Source of the DNA: Bradyrhizobium jicamae
GTDB lineage: Bacteria > Pseudomonadota > Alphaproteobacteria > Rhizobiales > Xanthobacteraceae
DNA: 64,000 bases
Direction: 5' to 3'
NCBI RefSeq assembly: GCF_018130695.1
Contig: NZ_JAFCJX010000007.1
Span: 1-64,000 of the forward strand
The notes under the pieces are model-generated. The model was not told the origin of the DNA. It was given only the letters and a program-made list of their open reading frames with translations, and searched no databases. How positions within the stretch are numbered: position 1 is the stretch's first letter; the number at the start of each line of letters is the position of its first letter. Below are positions 41,792 to 51,737 of this stretch, piece after piece. The position numbers were made by a program, and so were the translations under genes.

Positions 41792-43735
41792 TCAAGCGAC
41801 CGCGGCCTGCTCACGATCCGGGACGTCAAAGCTTGCAATGAAGCCCGCGACGTCGTGTTGCGCCATCGGCTTGGCGAAAAAGTATCCCTGCATCGTCGCG
41901 CAACCGAGGCGGCGGATGATCTCGACCTGCTCGGCGGTCTCCACACCCTCCACGACGCAATCGAATTTCAGGTTGCGGCACAGGTCGATCACGGTCTTGA
42001 CGATGTTGCGCGAGTTCTCCTGCTCCGCGATATTGCGGATGAAGCCGCGGTCGATCTTGATCTTGTCCAGCGAGAGCTGATGGACGTAGCTGAGGCTCGA
42101 CTGTCCCGCGCCGAAATCGTCCAGCGCCACCTTCAGTCCCATCGTGCGCAGGATGCGCAGTGAGGCCTGTACCTGCTCGTAGTCCTGCATCAGCGCGGTC
42201 TCGGTGACCTCGATGATGATGCGGCGCGGGTCGATGCTGCTGCCCTCGATGATCGACACGATCTGCAGGATGGTGACTTCCGAGACCAGGTCGCGCATCG
42301 ACAGATTGAACGACAGGCAGAGATTGTCCGGCCAGCTCGCGGCCGCGGCCAGCGCCTTGCGCAGCAGCACCTGCGTGATGGTGCCGATCAGCTCGGTGCG
42401 CTCGGCAACGGAGATGAAGACGTCGGGCGCGACAGGGCCGAGCTCCGGGCTGTGCCAGCGCGCCAGCGCCTCGAAGCCGACCAGGCGTGTGGCGTCGACA
42501 TCGACGATCGGCTGGTAATGCACGGACAGCTCGGCGTCGAGATCGATCCGCCGCAAGGTGTGCTCGATGGTGGAGAGCTTTCGGATCTCGACCTCGTGCT
42601 CCCTCGAGAAGATCACCGGCTGGCCGCGATGCCGCGCCTTGGCGTGATAGAGCGCGTAGTCGGCGCGTTCGTAAAGCTGCTCTGCGGTGGTGCCGGCGTC
42701 GGGCGCCAGCGCAAATCCGACGGAGCCGCCGATCTTGGCGAGGATGCCGGCGACCGCGAACGGCGCATCGAAGGCCGAGCAGACTTTTGCACCGACCGCG
42801 AGAACGGCGTCGTGGTCGAGCTCCGCATCGACGATGATGCCGAATTCGTCGCCGCCGAGCCGCGCGATGAACTGCCGCTGGTCCGACAGAGCCAGCAGGC
42901 GCTGGCCGGTTTCCTTCAGCACCCGGTCGCCGACGCCGTGGCCGTAGAGATCGTTGACCGCCTTGAAGCCGTCGAGATCGAGCACGCCGACGACGAATGT
43001 GTGCCTGGATATCTTGGCCTGCGCCGCAAGGTCGGTCAGGCGGTGGAAGAACTGGCGGCGGTTCGGCAGGTCGGTCAGGCTGTCGATATTGGCGAGCCGG
43101 AAATTCTCGTTGCTGAGGCGCCGCGTCTCGATCTGTCCATTGACCATCGCGGCGAATTGCCCGGAGCAGATGATCAGGATGTAGATCATCGCAACCGTGA
43201 CCAGGAACAGGTTCAGCCCGATCGCGATCTTCACCGTCTCGCCGCTGGCGAGCAGGAAGATCACGAACGGCGCGATCACGGTGCCGGTCAGGATCAGCGC
43301 CGCCGGGCGCACATGCATCAGGCAGAAGATACAGCTGACGACGGTGATGCCGACGAAGAACAGGATGTGGCCGTGGCGCGGTGCGTCGCCATAGGGAAAC
43401 AGGCTGAGCGCCCAGGCCAGAAATGCGAAGCCGAGGATGCCGCCGAGCACCACCGTCGAGCGCAGGGTGCGCGCAGCCGCGTCCCGCTGGACCGCGCGGT
43501 CACGGCGGCGGAGCCAGATCAGGCAGCGGATCGCGCAGGCGCTGACCAGCACGGCGGGAAATGCGACGGTGAGATACGCCGGCGCGAGGCCGAAATGCGT
43601 GGACGCCAGGGCGAGCGAGTTCACGCTCAGGATGAAATACAGCAGCGGCACCTGGCGCGAGAACGCGGCGAGCTGGGCTTCCATCAATTCATGATTGTCG
43701 GCGTCGATCCGAAAGAGCTTGGCGATCTGGGTCAT
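41792..43735 (-). CDS. Membrane GGDEF-EAL cyclic di-GMP protein
   Basis: A 647-residue protein. About six N-terminal transmembrane helices (residues 30-190) form a MASE-like sensor, followed by a GGDEF domain (RLGGDEFGIIV) and an EAL domain with GFEALARWHS, DDFGAGQSS and VVEGVETAEQ. Both catalytic signatures are intact, so it can in principle make and break cyclic di-GMP. The net activity cannot be told from sequence. Single gene. Confidence 0.92.
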   Translation of the reverse strand: MTQIAKLFRIDADNHELMEAQLAAFSRQVPLLYFILSVNSLALASTHFGLAPAYLTVAFPAVLVSACAIRCLIWLRRRDRAVQRDAAARTLRSTVVLGGILGFAFLAWALSLFPYGDAPRHGHILFFVGITVVSCIFCLMHVRPAALILTGTVIAPFVIFLLASGETVKIAIGLNLFLVTVAMIYILIICSGQFAAMVNGQIETRRLSNENFRLANIDSLTDLPNRRQFFHRLTDLAAQAKISRHTFVVGVLDLDGFKAVNDLYGHGVGDRVLKETGQRLLALSDQRQFIARLGGDEFGIIVDAELDHDAVLAVGAKVCSAFDAPFAVAGILAKIGGSVGFALAPDAGTTAEQLYERADYALYHAKARHRGQPVIFSREHEVEIRKLSTIEHTLRRIDLDAELSVHYQPIVDVDATRLVGFEALARWHSPELGPVAPDVFISVAERTELIGTITQVLLRKALAAAASWPDNLCLSFNLSMRDLVSEVTILQIVSIIEGSSIDPRRIIIEVTETALMQDYEQVQASLRILRTMGLKVALDDFGAGQSSLSYVHQLSLDKIKIDRGFIRNIAEQENSRNIVKTVIDLCRNLKFDCVVEGVETAEQVEIIRRLGCATMQGYFFAKPMAQHDVAGFIASFDVPDREQAAVA

Positions 43736-43990
43736 GTGCTGCGGCCGACTTGGACTTCACCGACCTTTTCGCAAAACCTCTTAAACCGAGGTTCCGCCGG
43801 TTCCCTCGCCGGCCGGGCTGGTTAACCGCTGGCTAACAGGCGCCAGATTTCGATTGCGCCCAGTTAACGGTCGACCTAATGATATTGTACAAATGACCAA
43901 AAGGTCCGGTCGAGCGTTCGACGGCGGTGCCGGCGGCCGCCGGCGTGCGCATCGCGCCCCGTCGGGCCCATCAGGGGTAGGTATCGCACC

Positions 43991-44833
43991 ATGTCGTCTG
44001 CCAACGGCTTCGGACTCGCCGGCATCATCGGGATGCCGGTCGCGCATTCGCGGTCGCCCACGATCCACAATTTCTGGCTCAACGCGCACGGCATTCGCGG
44101 CGCCTATGTGCCGCTCGCACTCGAGCCTGACAGGCTGAAGGAGGGGCTCGCCGGTCTGGTCGCGCTCGGCTTCCGCGGCTGCAACGTCACCATGCCGCAC
44201 AAGCAGACCGCGATGCCGCTGCTCGACCGCGTCAACGAGACCGCGCGCCGTATCGGCGCCGTCAACACCATCGTGGTCGAGCCGGACGGCTCGCTGAGCG
44301 GCTTCAACAATGACGGCAACGGCTTCGTGCAGAGCCTGCGCGACGCCAAGGCGGATTGGCGCGCCGACGAAGGCCCCATCCTGCTGCTCGGCGCCGGCGG
44401 CGCCGGCCGCGCTGTCGTCGTGGCGCTTTTGGAGAACGGCGCACGCGAGATCCGCATCACCAACCGCACCGCGGAGAAGGCGCAGGCGATCGCGCAGGAA
44501 TTCGGCTCGGCCGTCAGTACCGTGCCCTGGGCGGATCGCGGCGCTGATCTCGCCGATGTCGCGCTGCTGGTGAACTGCACCGACCGCGGCATGATCGGCA
44601 AGCCGGCGCTCGAGATCGACCTGTCACGGCTGAAGCCGTCCACGCTCGCCGCCGATCTGATTTACACGCCGCTGGAGACGCCGTTCCTGGCCGACGCCCG
44701 CGCGCGCGGTTGCTTGACCGTGAACGGGCTCGGCTTGCTGCTCAATCAGGCGCGGCTCGCCTTCAAGGCCTGGTTCGGCGTCATGCCCGACGTGACGCCC
44801 GAGCTGATCAAGGCCATCCAGGCCACGTTCTGA
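43991..44833 (+). CDS. Shikimate dehydrogenase family protein
   Basis: A 280-residue AroE-like enzyme. Substrate motif MPVAHSRSPTIHN, catalytic-type Lys in NVTMPHKQ, and the NADP-binding GAGGAGRAVVVALL. NNDGNGF is found where AroE usually has NTDxxG. It is next to an amidohydrolase and a binding protein rather than other aro genes, so it may be a quinate/shikimate catabolic or side-branch member rather than the housekeeping enzyme. Confidence 0.8.
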   Translation: MSSANGFGLAGIIGMPVAHSRSPTIHNFWLNAHGIRGAYVPLALEPDRLKEGLAGLVALGFRGCNVTMPHKQTAMPLLDRVNETARRIGAVNTIVVEPDGSLSGFNNDGNGFVQSLRDAKADWRADEGPILLLGAGGAGRAVVVALLENGAREIRITNRTAEKAQAIAQEFGSAVSTVPWADRGADLADVALLVNCTDRGMIGKPALEIDLSRLKPSTLAADLIYTPLETPFLADARARGCLTVNGLGLLLNQARLAFKAWFGVMPDVTPELIKAIQATF

Positions 44834-44843
44834 AGCAGCTGTC

Positions 44844-45695
44844 ATGACGATCCCGGCGGGCCCCAAGATCGATTGCCACATCCACGCGATCGATCCCGTG
44901 CGCTTTCCCTACGCGGCCGATACGCCGTATCACCCGAGCGGACAGGAGATCGCGCCAGCCGCGCAATTGCTGCGCGTGTTCGACGCATTCGAGGTCAGGC
45001 ATGCGCTGGTGGTCGCGACCAACACTGGGTACGGCGCCGACAGCCGCATCCTGCTCGACACGCTGAGGCAGGGCGGCGGCCGGATCAAAGGCGTCGCGGT
45101 TGTCGAGAAGGACGTCGACATCAAGGAGCTGGAGCGGCTGAAGGCCGCCGGCGTGATCGGCGTGGCCTATAACGTCCCGTTCCACGGCGCCAACTATTAT
45201 CGCGACACCGCGCCGCTCTTGGAGAAGCTCGTCAGCCTCGACCTCTTCCTGCAGATCCAGGTCGAGCAGGACCAATTGCTGCCGCTGCTGCCGGTGATCG
45301 ACAAGTCGCCCGTGCGCCTGGTGTTCGATCATTGCGGCCGGCCGACGGTTGCGCAGGGGCTGCAGGGGCGAGCGTTCCAGGCATTGCTGGCGCTCGGCCG
45401 TGAGCGCGACGCGCACGTCAAATTGTCGGGCTATTACAAATTCTCGCAAGCGCCGCATCCCTATGAGGACACCTGGCCGTTCATCGCGGCGCTGGTCGAG
45501 GCCTTCACGCTCGATCGCTGCGTCTGGGGCTCGGACTATCCGTTCCTGCGCGCCGCCGAGCGGCTGGATTACGGACCGCTGCTGGCGCTGCTGACCCGGC
45601 TGTTTCCGAACGCCGGCGATCGGGAGCGACTGTTGTGGCGAACGCCGGCGCGGCTGCTCGGCATCGCCAGTGAAACCGATCAATCAAAACAATAA
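44844..45695 (+). CDS. Amidohydrolase, 2-pyrone-4,6-dicarboxylate-lactonase-like
   Basis: A 283-residue TIM-barrel amidohydrolase. The metal HxH is in KIDCHIHAID, VFDHCGRPT supplies another His, and VWGSDYPFLR holds the catalytic Asp. It is similar to PDC lactonases (LigI) and relatives that open lactone or pyrone rings during aromatic breakdown. It follows the AroE-like gene by 10 bases and precedes the binding protein by 19, so one operon is likely. Confidence 0.75.
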   Translation: MTIPAGPKIDCHIHAIDPVRFPYAADTPYHPSGQEIAPAAQLLRVFDAFEVRHALVVATNTGYGADSRILLDTLRQGGGRIKGVAVVEKDVDIKELERLKAAGVIGVAYNVPFHGANYYRDTAPLLEKLVSLDLFLQIQVEQDQLLPLLPVIDKSPVRLVFDHCGRPTVAQGLQGRAFQALLALGRERDAHVKLSGYYKFSQAPHPYEDTWPFIAALVEAFTLDRCVWGSDYPFLRAAERLDYGPLLALLTRLFPNAGDRERLLWRTPARLLGIASETDQSKQ

Positions 45696-45714
45696 CGAGC
45701 AGAGGGAGGATCAC

Positions 45715-46869
45715 ATGAAGCAGTTTCGAACCTGGAGCGGCATCGTCGCCGCCGCGTCGCTGTGGGCGGGCCTCGCGCATGCGCAGAGCACGGTCTACAT
45801 TCCTGACGTCGTCGAACTGTCCGGGCCCGGCGCGGTGTCCGGCACGAACTGGCGCGACGGCGTCGCGCTCGCGATCGACGAGGTCAATGCGTCCGGCGGC
45901 ATCCTCGGCCGCAAGATCACGACCGAGCATCTGGACACTCAGAGCAATCCCGGGGTCTCCCGTGCGCAGATCCAGAAGGTGCTGGATAAGGATCCCTATG
46001 TCGTGCTCGGCCCGATCTATTCCGGCTCGGTCAAGGTCAACATGGCGCTGACCCAGCAAGCCGAGATTCCGCAGATCGTCGGCGCCGAGGCCGCCGATAT
46101 CACGACGCAGGGTAACCCTTGGGTGTTCCGCACCTCGTTCGGCCAGCAGGCCTCGATGCCGAAGATCGCGAACTATCTGCACGACGGCATGAAGGTGAAG
46201 TCGGTCGCGGTGCTCTGGGTCAACAATGATTTTGGCAAGGGCGGCCACGACAGCTTTGTGAAGGAGATGAAGGCGCGCGGCATCAATGTCGTGGCTGACG
46301 TCTCGACCGAGCAGGGCCAGGTCGATTTCGGCTCCGACGTGATCAAGCTGAAGGGCGCCAAGGCGGACGCTGTGTTCGTCTACACCAATGAGGAGGAGAG
46401 CGCGCGCTTCCTGATCGAGGCGAAGCGTCAGGGGCTGACGACGCCGCTGTTCGGCGAGACCACGCTGCTGAACCAGAAGGTGGTCGAGCTTGCCGGCGCC
46501 GCGGCCAATGGCGTGCGCGGCCATGTCGGGCTCTCTGCCGATGCGCCGATCCCGGCCATTCAGGAATTCGCGAAGAAGTTCAACGCCCGCTACAAATATC
46601 TCCCTGACCACAACGGCATCAAGGGCTACACCGCCGTCTACCTGATCAAGTACGTCACCGAGAAACTCGGCAAGTTCGACAGCAAGGCGTTCGGCCAGGC
46701 CGTGCACGGCCTGACGCTGACACCGGACAAGGCGCCGGGCATCCTGATGGAAGCGACCTGGGACCAGAACGGCGACATCGACCGCGCCAGCTTCCTCGCC
46801 GAGATCGTCGACGGCAAGCAGAAGATCGTCGAGACGCTGCCGAAGCTGAAGCCATCCAAGACGGAGTAA
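45715..46869 (+). CDS. Leu/Ile/Val-type ABC substrate-binding protein
   Basis: A 384-residue periplasmic binding protein with a signal peptide (about residues 1-23, ending LAHAQS) and two Rossmann-like lobes. Blocks ALAIDEVNASGGILGRKI and VLGPIYSGSVK are typical of the LivJ family. An AGGGAGG ribosome site is six bases before the ATG. No permease or ATPase gene is nearby, so it must use another transporter. The operon suggests an aromatic or organic-acid ligand. Confidence 0.88.
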   Translation: MKQFRTWSGIVAAASLWAGLAHAQSTVYIPDVVELSGPGAVSGTNWRDGVALAIDEVNASGGILGRKITTEHLDTQSNPGVSRAQIQKVLDKDPYVVLGPIYSGSVKVNMALTQQAEIPQIVGAEAADITTQGNPWVFRTSFGQQASMPKIANYLHDGMKVKSVAVLWVNNDFGKGGHDSFVKEMKARGINVVADVSTEQGQVDFGSDVIKLKGAKADAVFVYTNEEESARFLIEAKRQGLTTPLFGETTLLNQKVVELAGAAANGVRGHVGLSADAPIPAIQEFAKKFNARYKYLPDHNGIKGYTAVYLIKYVTEKLGKFDSKAFGQAVHGLTLTPDKAPGILMEATWDQNGDIDRASFLAEIVDGKQKIVETLPKLKPSKTE

Positions 46870-46983
46870 CTTCTGCTCGGCCGCAATCTCGCCACGCGCG
46901 AAACCGTTCAATACAAATCTCAGTGCTCAGAAATGCGCCGGCATGAGAGCACGACGGCGGTCGTCGCGTGGTGAGAGAGGTCG

Positions 46984-48642
46984 ATGCAAGCCGCCGGTGT
47001 TGATTCCGTAATCGAGCCGCTCCAATGGCGCGCGGAAATCGCCGCGCCATCATCCCGGCGGAGCCGGCGCTCGTGGCTGGGGGCGCTCCGGGTGCTGCCG
47101 CCGCTGGCGAGGTGGACGCTCGCGATCCTCGGCACCGTAATCGCAGGACTGTACGCGCAAGGCTCGGCGGAGTTCGTCCCCCACGCCACCACGTCGGACG
47201 CGCTGCTGCCGGTGTCGTTCGCCTGGAATCTGTTTCACCAGCCCGGTACGATCGGCAGCTTCCAGCTGCCGCGCATTCCGAGCATCGCGCCTGACCTCGT
47301 GACCATCGTATCGCTGGATTATCTGACCGGCGGTGACGCGCGTCGGGTGATGTTCGCCTATTCCTTCCTGCAGGCGATCGCGACGACGGCGCTGGCGGCG
47401 GCAGTGATCGCACGGCTTGCCAAAGTGTCGTCATCGCACGCCGCGCTCGCATGGGTGAGCCTGCTCGCGGTCGTCATCGCCGTCAGCGATCTCCGCGTGC
47501 TGGATCTCGTCGCGCTCTATCTGCCGGTCGAGCATTTCAGCACGTTTCTGTTCTCGCTGCTCGGCCTCCTGCTCGCGCTGCGCTATCTCGATCGCGGCCG
47601 CCGGTCGGCGGCCCTGTGGTTGTGTGCGCTCGTCGGTATCGCGGAGCTGTCGAGCCAGAAGTTCCTCGTCGATTTCGTTCTGCCCGAGCTCGGCGCCGCG
47701 GCAGTGATGGTCCGGCTCGGCCATTTGGCATGGCGACGCGCGGCGTCACTGGCGGGCTGGACTGTGCTCGGCCTTGTGATCGGCCGGCTTGCCGATCGGC
47801 TGCTGGTCCGCCAGCCCGATCTCGGGATGGTGCAGGTTCTCGTCCACGCCCGGACCTTCGCGATCGAGGCGGTAGGATATTTTCAGCAGCGGCCGTTGAT
47901 TTGCCTGGTCTGTCTCGTCCTGCCGCTGATCATCGCGCTCTTCGCGATCGTCAGCTGGCTGCGTCTGCGCTTGACCGAACGGCGTATCGTGCTGTCGCCG
48001 GACGACGCGACGGTCTTCTATGCCGGCTGCTTCGGCGTGCTCGCGTGGTGGGGTAGCGTCGCCGCGATGGCGCTGGTCTATGTCGATGTCGGATCGTACC
48101 GCTACACCGCGCCGGCGCTGTGCTGGCCGCTGCTGTTCAGTGCGGCTGTGCTGGCTCATCTGTGCCGCAACCGGTTCGGCGCGTCGTCGGTGCTGCAGGC
48201 CGCCATTATGCTCGCGATGCTGGCCAGCCGACCTGCCGCCGCCATCGCGCCGCCGCTGTTGTCCTGGCAGCATCCGCTCGTCAAATGCCTCGAAGACGCC
48301 GGTCTCAGCGAGGGTCTTGCCGATTACTGGAATGCGCGCAGCCCGACCGTCGCGAGCGGCTTCCGGCTGCAGATCGACCAGATCGATGGTGGCGGGCTCT
48401 ATGTCTGGGGCAACAACAGGCAGTGGTACAGCCACGCCTTCGCCGATCCTGCCCGGGCGCCAGACTACAATTTCATCGTCACCACCCGCCTCGACGAGGC
48501 AAGCCTGCGTGCGCGTTTCGGCGCGCCGCAATCGCGCGTGCAATGCGGGGACGATCAGGTGTGGCTCTATCCAGAGGATGCCAACCTGCGCGCAGCGCTG
48601 ACGCGTCCGCTCACACCTTCGGCCGCACCTGGTCGGCGATGA
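46984..48642 (+). CDS. Large polytopic membrane protein of unknown function
   Basis: A 552-residue protein with about ten hydrophobic helices and a C-terminal about 110-residue soluble part with Cys in VKCLEDAG and VQCGDDQV. The pattern resembles membrane glycosyltransferase-like proteins but I see no catalytic motif. It overlaps the convergent TetR gene by 32 bases at the 3' ends. Confidence 0.65.
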   Translation: MQAAGVDSVIEPLQWRAEIAAPSSRRSRRSWLGALRVLPPLARWTLAILGTVIAGLYAQGSAEFVPHATTSDALLPVSFAWNLFHQPGTIGSFQLPRIPSIAPDLVTIVSLDYLTGGDARRVMFAYSFLQAIATTALAAAVIARLAKVSSSHAALAWVSLLAVVIAVSDLRVLDLVALYLPVEHFSTFLFSLLGLLLALRYLDRGRRSAALWLCALVGIAELSSQKFLVDFVLPELGAAAVMVRLGHLAWRRAASLAGWTVLGLVIGRLADRLLVRQPDLGMVQVLVHARTFAIEAVGYFQQRPLICLVCLVLPLIIALFAIVSWLRLRLTERRIVLSPDDATVFYAGCFGVLAWWGSVAAMALVYVDVGSYRYTAPALCWPLLFSAAVLAHLCRNRFGASSVLQAAIMLAMLASRPAAAIAPPLLSWQHPLVKCLEDAGLSEGLADYWNARSPTVASGFRLQIDQIDGGGLYVWGNNRQWYSHAFADPARAPDYNFIVTTRLDEASLRARFGAPQSRVQCGDDQVWLYPEDANLRAALTRPLTPSAAPGRR

Positions 48643-49315
48643 GCGTCTGCACATGCGCCAGCCAGGCTTTGCGGCGTTCCGCGTCGGCAAGGTCGATCTG
48701 CATGTAGCTCGACAGGGTGTAGAGATTGGCGCGGTAGAAATAGGTTAGCGAGAGAATCGACAAATAGAGGTGGAAGCGGTCGCAGTCCGGCCTGAACTCG
48801 CCGCGCTCGACGCCGCTCTCGATCACCCGGTCGAGCATGCCGAGCTGGGTGTCGGAGAAACTGCGGCGGATGTTGTTCTTGACATGCCGCCCCTTGAACA
48901 GGTTCTCCGAGGCGAGGATGCTCAAGAGCTCCGGGTTCTCCCAGTAATAGTTCCAGTTGAACGCGACTAGAGCGGCGAGCGCCTCGCGCGGCCGGCTGAA
49001 GTCGAGATCGAGCGCCTGCTCGCGCGTCACGAGGTCGGCATAGCAATGCTCGATCACGTGGTGGAACAGCTTCTCCTTGCTCTGGAAGTAGTAATACAGC
49101 ATGCGGTCGTTGCTCTTGGCCGCCTTGCTGATGCGATCGACGCGCGCGCCGCCATAGCCCTCGCGAGCGAACTCGGCCACCGCGGCCTTGAGCAGCGCGT
49201 CGCGGGTCTGCTCGGGCGCGCGCACGCGCCGGCGCGGCTTGGCCGCCGCCTTGCGCCTGGGCCTTGCGCGCGGCTGGACCAACTCGCGCAGGGAGCCATC
49301 GGATTCATTCGCCAT
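48611..49315 (-). CDS. TetR/AcrR-family transcriptional regulator
   Basis: A 234-residue protein with a basic N-terminal extension, then the TetR HTH (LLKAAVAEFAREGYGGARVD, then MLYYYFQSKEKLFHHVIE) at about residues 40-87, and a helical ligand domain. It is divergent from the binding-protein gene, with a perfect 20-bp palindrome between them, so it probably represses that operon. Confidence 0.88.
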   Translation of the reverse strand: MANESDGSLRELVQPRARPRRKAAAKPRRRVRAPEQTRDALLKAAVAEFAREGYGGARVDRISKAAKSNDRMLYYYFQSKEKLFHHVIEHCYADLVTREQALDLDFSRPREALAALVAFNWNYYWENPELLSILASENLFKGRHVKNNIRRSFSDTQLGMLDRVIESGVERGEFRPDCDRFHLYLSILSLTYFYRANLYTLSSYMQIDLADAERRKAWLAHVQTLIADQVRPKV

Positions 49316-49418
49316 GACGTCTCTCGCAAATCACCGGCCGCAGGATGCGGCCTGCCTGCTTTTTGGCAAGCCCCGCCGGATTCTTCACCGTTGACAAGTC
49401 TGGCATCCCGGTGTTCGC

Positions 49419-49438
49419 TATGTAGTAAGTACTACATA
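49419..49438. promoter_or_regulatory. Perfect palindrome, candidate TetR operator
   Basis: TATGTAGTA-AG-TACTACATA: nine-base arms, two-base centre, in the gap between the TetR gene and the binding-protein gene. Size and place fit a TetR-family operator. A TTGACA at 49391-49396 lies upstream. Confidence 0.7.
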
Positions 49439-49468
49439 CATTGTTTCATCCCGGAGCGGGAGGCTGGC

Positions 49469-50671
49469 ATGCGGTTGTCGGATGCGGTGACATGCGTCGT
49501 ACTTGGACTGTCGCTGGTCGGCGGAACCGCCGCGGCGGCCGAATTGCCGCCGATCAAGATCGGTGAGATCTCCAGCTATTCGGCGCTGCCGATCGGGACC
49601 CGCGGCTACCGGCAGGGCTGGGAACTGGCGCGCGACGAGATCAACGCCAGGGGCGGCGTGCTCGGCCGCAAGCTCGAGATCATCGCCCGCGACGATGCCG
49701 GCAAGCCCGACGTGGCGATCACGCAGGCCGCGCAGCTGGTGGACGCCGAGCAGGTCGAACTGCTGACCGGGACGATCCTCTCCCATATTGGACTAGCGGT
49801 CGCGGATTTCGCCAAGCAGCGGCAGATGTTCTTCCTCGCCTCGCAGCCGCTGACCGATGCGCTGATCTGGGAGAAGGGCAATCGCTACACCTTCCGCCTG
49901 CGCGCCTCGACCTACACCCAGGCCGTCATTCTGGCGCAGGAGGCCGCGAAATTTCCGGCCAGGCGCTGGGCGACGATCGCGCCGAACTACGAACTCGGCC
50001 AGGCGGCGGTGGCGAGCTTCAAGCGCGAGATGAAGCGGCTGCGGCCGGATGTCGAGTTCGTCAGCGAGCAATGGCCGCCGCTCGGCAAGATCGACGCCGG
50101 CGCCGTGCTGCAGGCGATGATGGCGGACAAGCCCGAGGCCGTGTTCAACGTGACCTTTGGGCCGGACCTCGCCAAGCTGGTGCGCGAAGGCGTGACGCGA
50201 AAAGCCTTCGAAGGCCGCGCGGTGGTCAGTCTCCTGACCGGCGAACCCGAATATCTCGCGCCGCTGAAGGACGAAGCACCGCCCGGCTGGCTCGTCACCG
50301 GATATCCGCCGAGCGAGATCAAGACGCCGGAGCACGAGGCTTTCCGCAAGGCCTATTTTGATCGCTTCAAGGAGCAGCCGAACATCGGCGCGCTGATGGG
50401 CTACATCAACACCACGGTGCTGGCGAAAGCGATCGAGGCCGCAGGCTCGACCCGGACCGACGATCTGATCAAGGCGATGGAACATCTGAAGCTTGAGACG
50501 CCGGTCGGCCGCGTCGCCTTCCGCGCCATCGACCATCAATCGACCATGGGTGTCTATCTCGGCAAGCTCGCGGTGCGCGACGGGCAGGGCGTCATGACCG
50601 ACTGGCGCTATGTCGACGGTGCCGATTATCAGCCCGCCGACTCCGACGTGATGGCCAAGCTGAAGAACTAG
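49469..50671 (+). CDS. ABC-type branched-chain amino acid-like binding protein
   Basis: A 400-residue periplasmic binding protein with a signal peptide (about residues 1-24, ending TAAAAE) and a LivJ-type fold (PIKIGEISSYSALPIGTRGY). GGGAGG is six bases before the ATG. It lies 18 bases upstream of the Rieske oxygenase and no transporter core is near, so it probably delivers the oxygenase substrate to a shared system. TetR is divergent. Confidence 0.87.
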   Translation: MRLSDAVTCVVLGLSLVGGTAAAAELPPIKIGEISSYSALPIGTRGYRQGWELARDEINARGGVLGRKLEIIARDDAGKPDVAITQAAQLVDAEQVELLTGTILSHIGLAVADFAKQRQMFFLASQPLTDALIWEKGNRYTFRLRASTYTQAVILAQEAAKFPARRWATIAPNYELGQAAVASFKREMKRLRPDVEFVSEQWPPLGKIDAGAVLQAMMADKPEAVFNVTFGPDLAKLVREGVTRKAFEGRAVVSLLTGEPEYLAPLKDEAPPGWLVTGYPPSEIKTPEHEAFRKAYFDRFKEQPNIGALMGYINTTVLAKAIEAAGSTRTDDLIKAMEHLKLETPVGRVAFRAIDHQSTMGVYLGKLAVRDGQGVMTDWRYVDGADYQPADSDVMAKLKN

Positions 50672-50689
50672 CTCGCCGAGGATTGCTCA

Positions 50690-51733
50690 ATGAACCTGCT
50701 TGCCCCCAAGAACACCTGGTATCCGCTGACCTGGTCGCGCAACGTGACGCGCGCGCTGTCGCGCCATCGCATCCTCGGCATGGACCTCGTCGTCTATCGC
50801 AGCGAGGCCGGCGATCCCATCGCGCTCGACGATGCCTGTCCGCACCGGCTGGCGCCGCTCTCGATGGGCAAGCTGAAGGGCGACGCGATCGAATGCGGCT
50901 ATCACGGCATGACGTTCGGCCGCGACGGCCGCTGCGTGCGCATTCCCGGCCAGGCGATGATCCCGGCGAATGCGCGGGTGCCGAGCTATCCGTTGCAGGA
51001 GCGGATGGGCCTGGTCTGGATCTGGCCCGGCGATCCCGCGCTCGCCGATCCGTCGCTGATCTACGACCTCGCACAATATCACGAGACCGGCTGGCACGCC
51101 GCGGAAGGCGACGCGCTGCAGATCGGCACCAACTATCTTAACCTCGCCGACAATCTCTGCGATCCCGCCCATGTCAGCTTCGTGCATTTGTCGACGCTCG
51201 GCAATTCCGCCAGCGAGGAGATCCCGGTCGAGCACAGCGTGAGCGAGGATGGCGTGTTGGTCTGGCGCTGGATCAAGGATGCGCCGCCGATCCCGATCTT
51301 CGCCAAATACGGCAATTTCGCCGGGAATGTCGACCGCTGGCACTATTACGATTATCGCGCGCCCTGCATCGCGGTGATCGATTTCGGCAGCGCCGACGCC
51401 GGCGCCATCGTCGATCCCGAGGGCCGCGGTGCGGGCCTGCGCATCTTCGCCTGTCACTTCATCACGCCGGTCGACGATCACCTCTGCATCGATCACTGGC
51501 TGCATGTGCGCAATTTCGCGCTTGGCGATGCCGACGTCGATCAGCGCCTGCACGCCGATTTCCGCGTCGCCTTCAACGAGGACAAGGACATCCTGGAGCG
51601 CATCGAGGAGGTGGCGCAGGCGCGGCCGAATGCACGGCCGATCCGGCTCGCCATCGACGCGGCGCCGCAGCGCATGCGGCGGATCGTGGAGCGGATGGTG
51701 GCTGCGGATACCGAGGCGCGGATCTCGGCTTGA
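50690..51733 (+). CDS. Rieske-type aromatic ring oxygenase subunit
   Basis: A 347-residue oxygenase. The Rieske cluster is CPH and CGYH (C-x-H, 16 residues, C-x2-H), and the mononuclear iron site is in NLADNLCDPAHVSFVH (Asp-His-His). This is the vanillate demethylase VanA-like or carbazole/PobA-type alpha subunit class. No reductase gene is adjacent. Its neighbours suggest breakdown of an aromatic acid. A GAGG lies nine bases upstream of the ATG. Confidence 0.87.
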   Translation: MNLLAPKNTWYPLTWSRNVTRALSRHRILGMDLVVYRSEAGDPIALDDACPHRLAPLSMGKLKGDAIECGYHGMTFGRDGRCVRIPGQAMIPANARVPSYPLQERMGLVWIWPGDPALADPSLIYDLAQYHETGWHAAEGDALQIGTNYLNLADNLCDPAHVSFVHLSTLGNSASEEIPVEHSVSEDGVLVWRWIKDAPPIPIFAKYGNFAGNVDRWHYYDYRAPCIAVIDFGSADAGAIVDPEGRGAGLRIFACHFITPVDDHLCIDHWLHVRNFALGDADVDQRLHADFRVAFNEDKDILERIEEVAQARPNARPIRLAIDAAPQRMRRIVERMVAADTEARISA

Positions 51734-51737
51734 CGCG

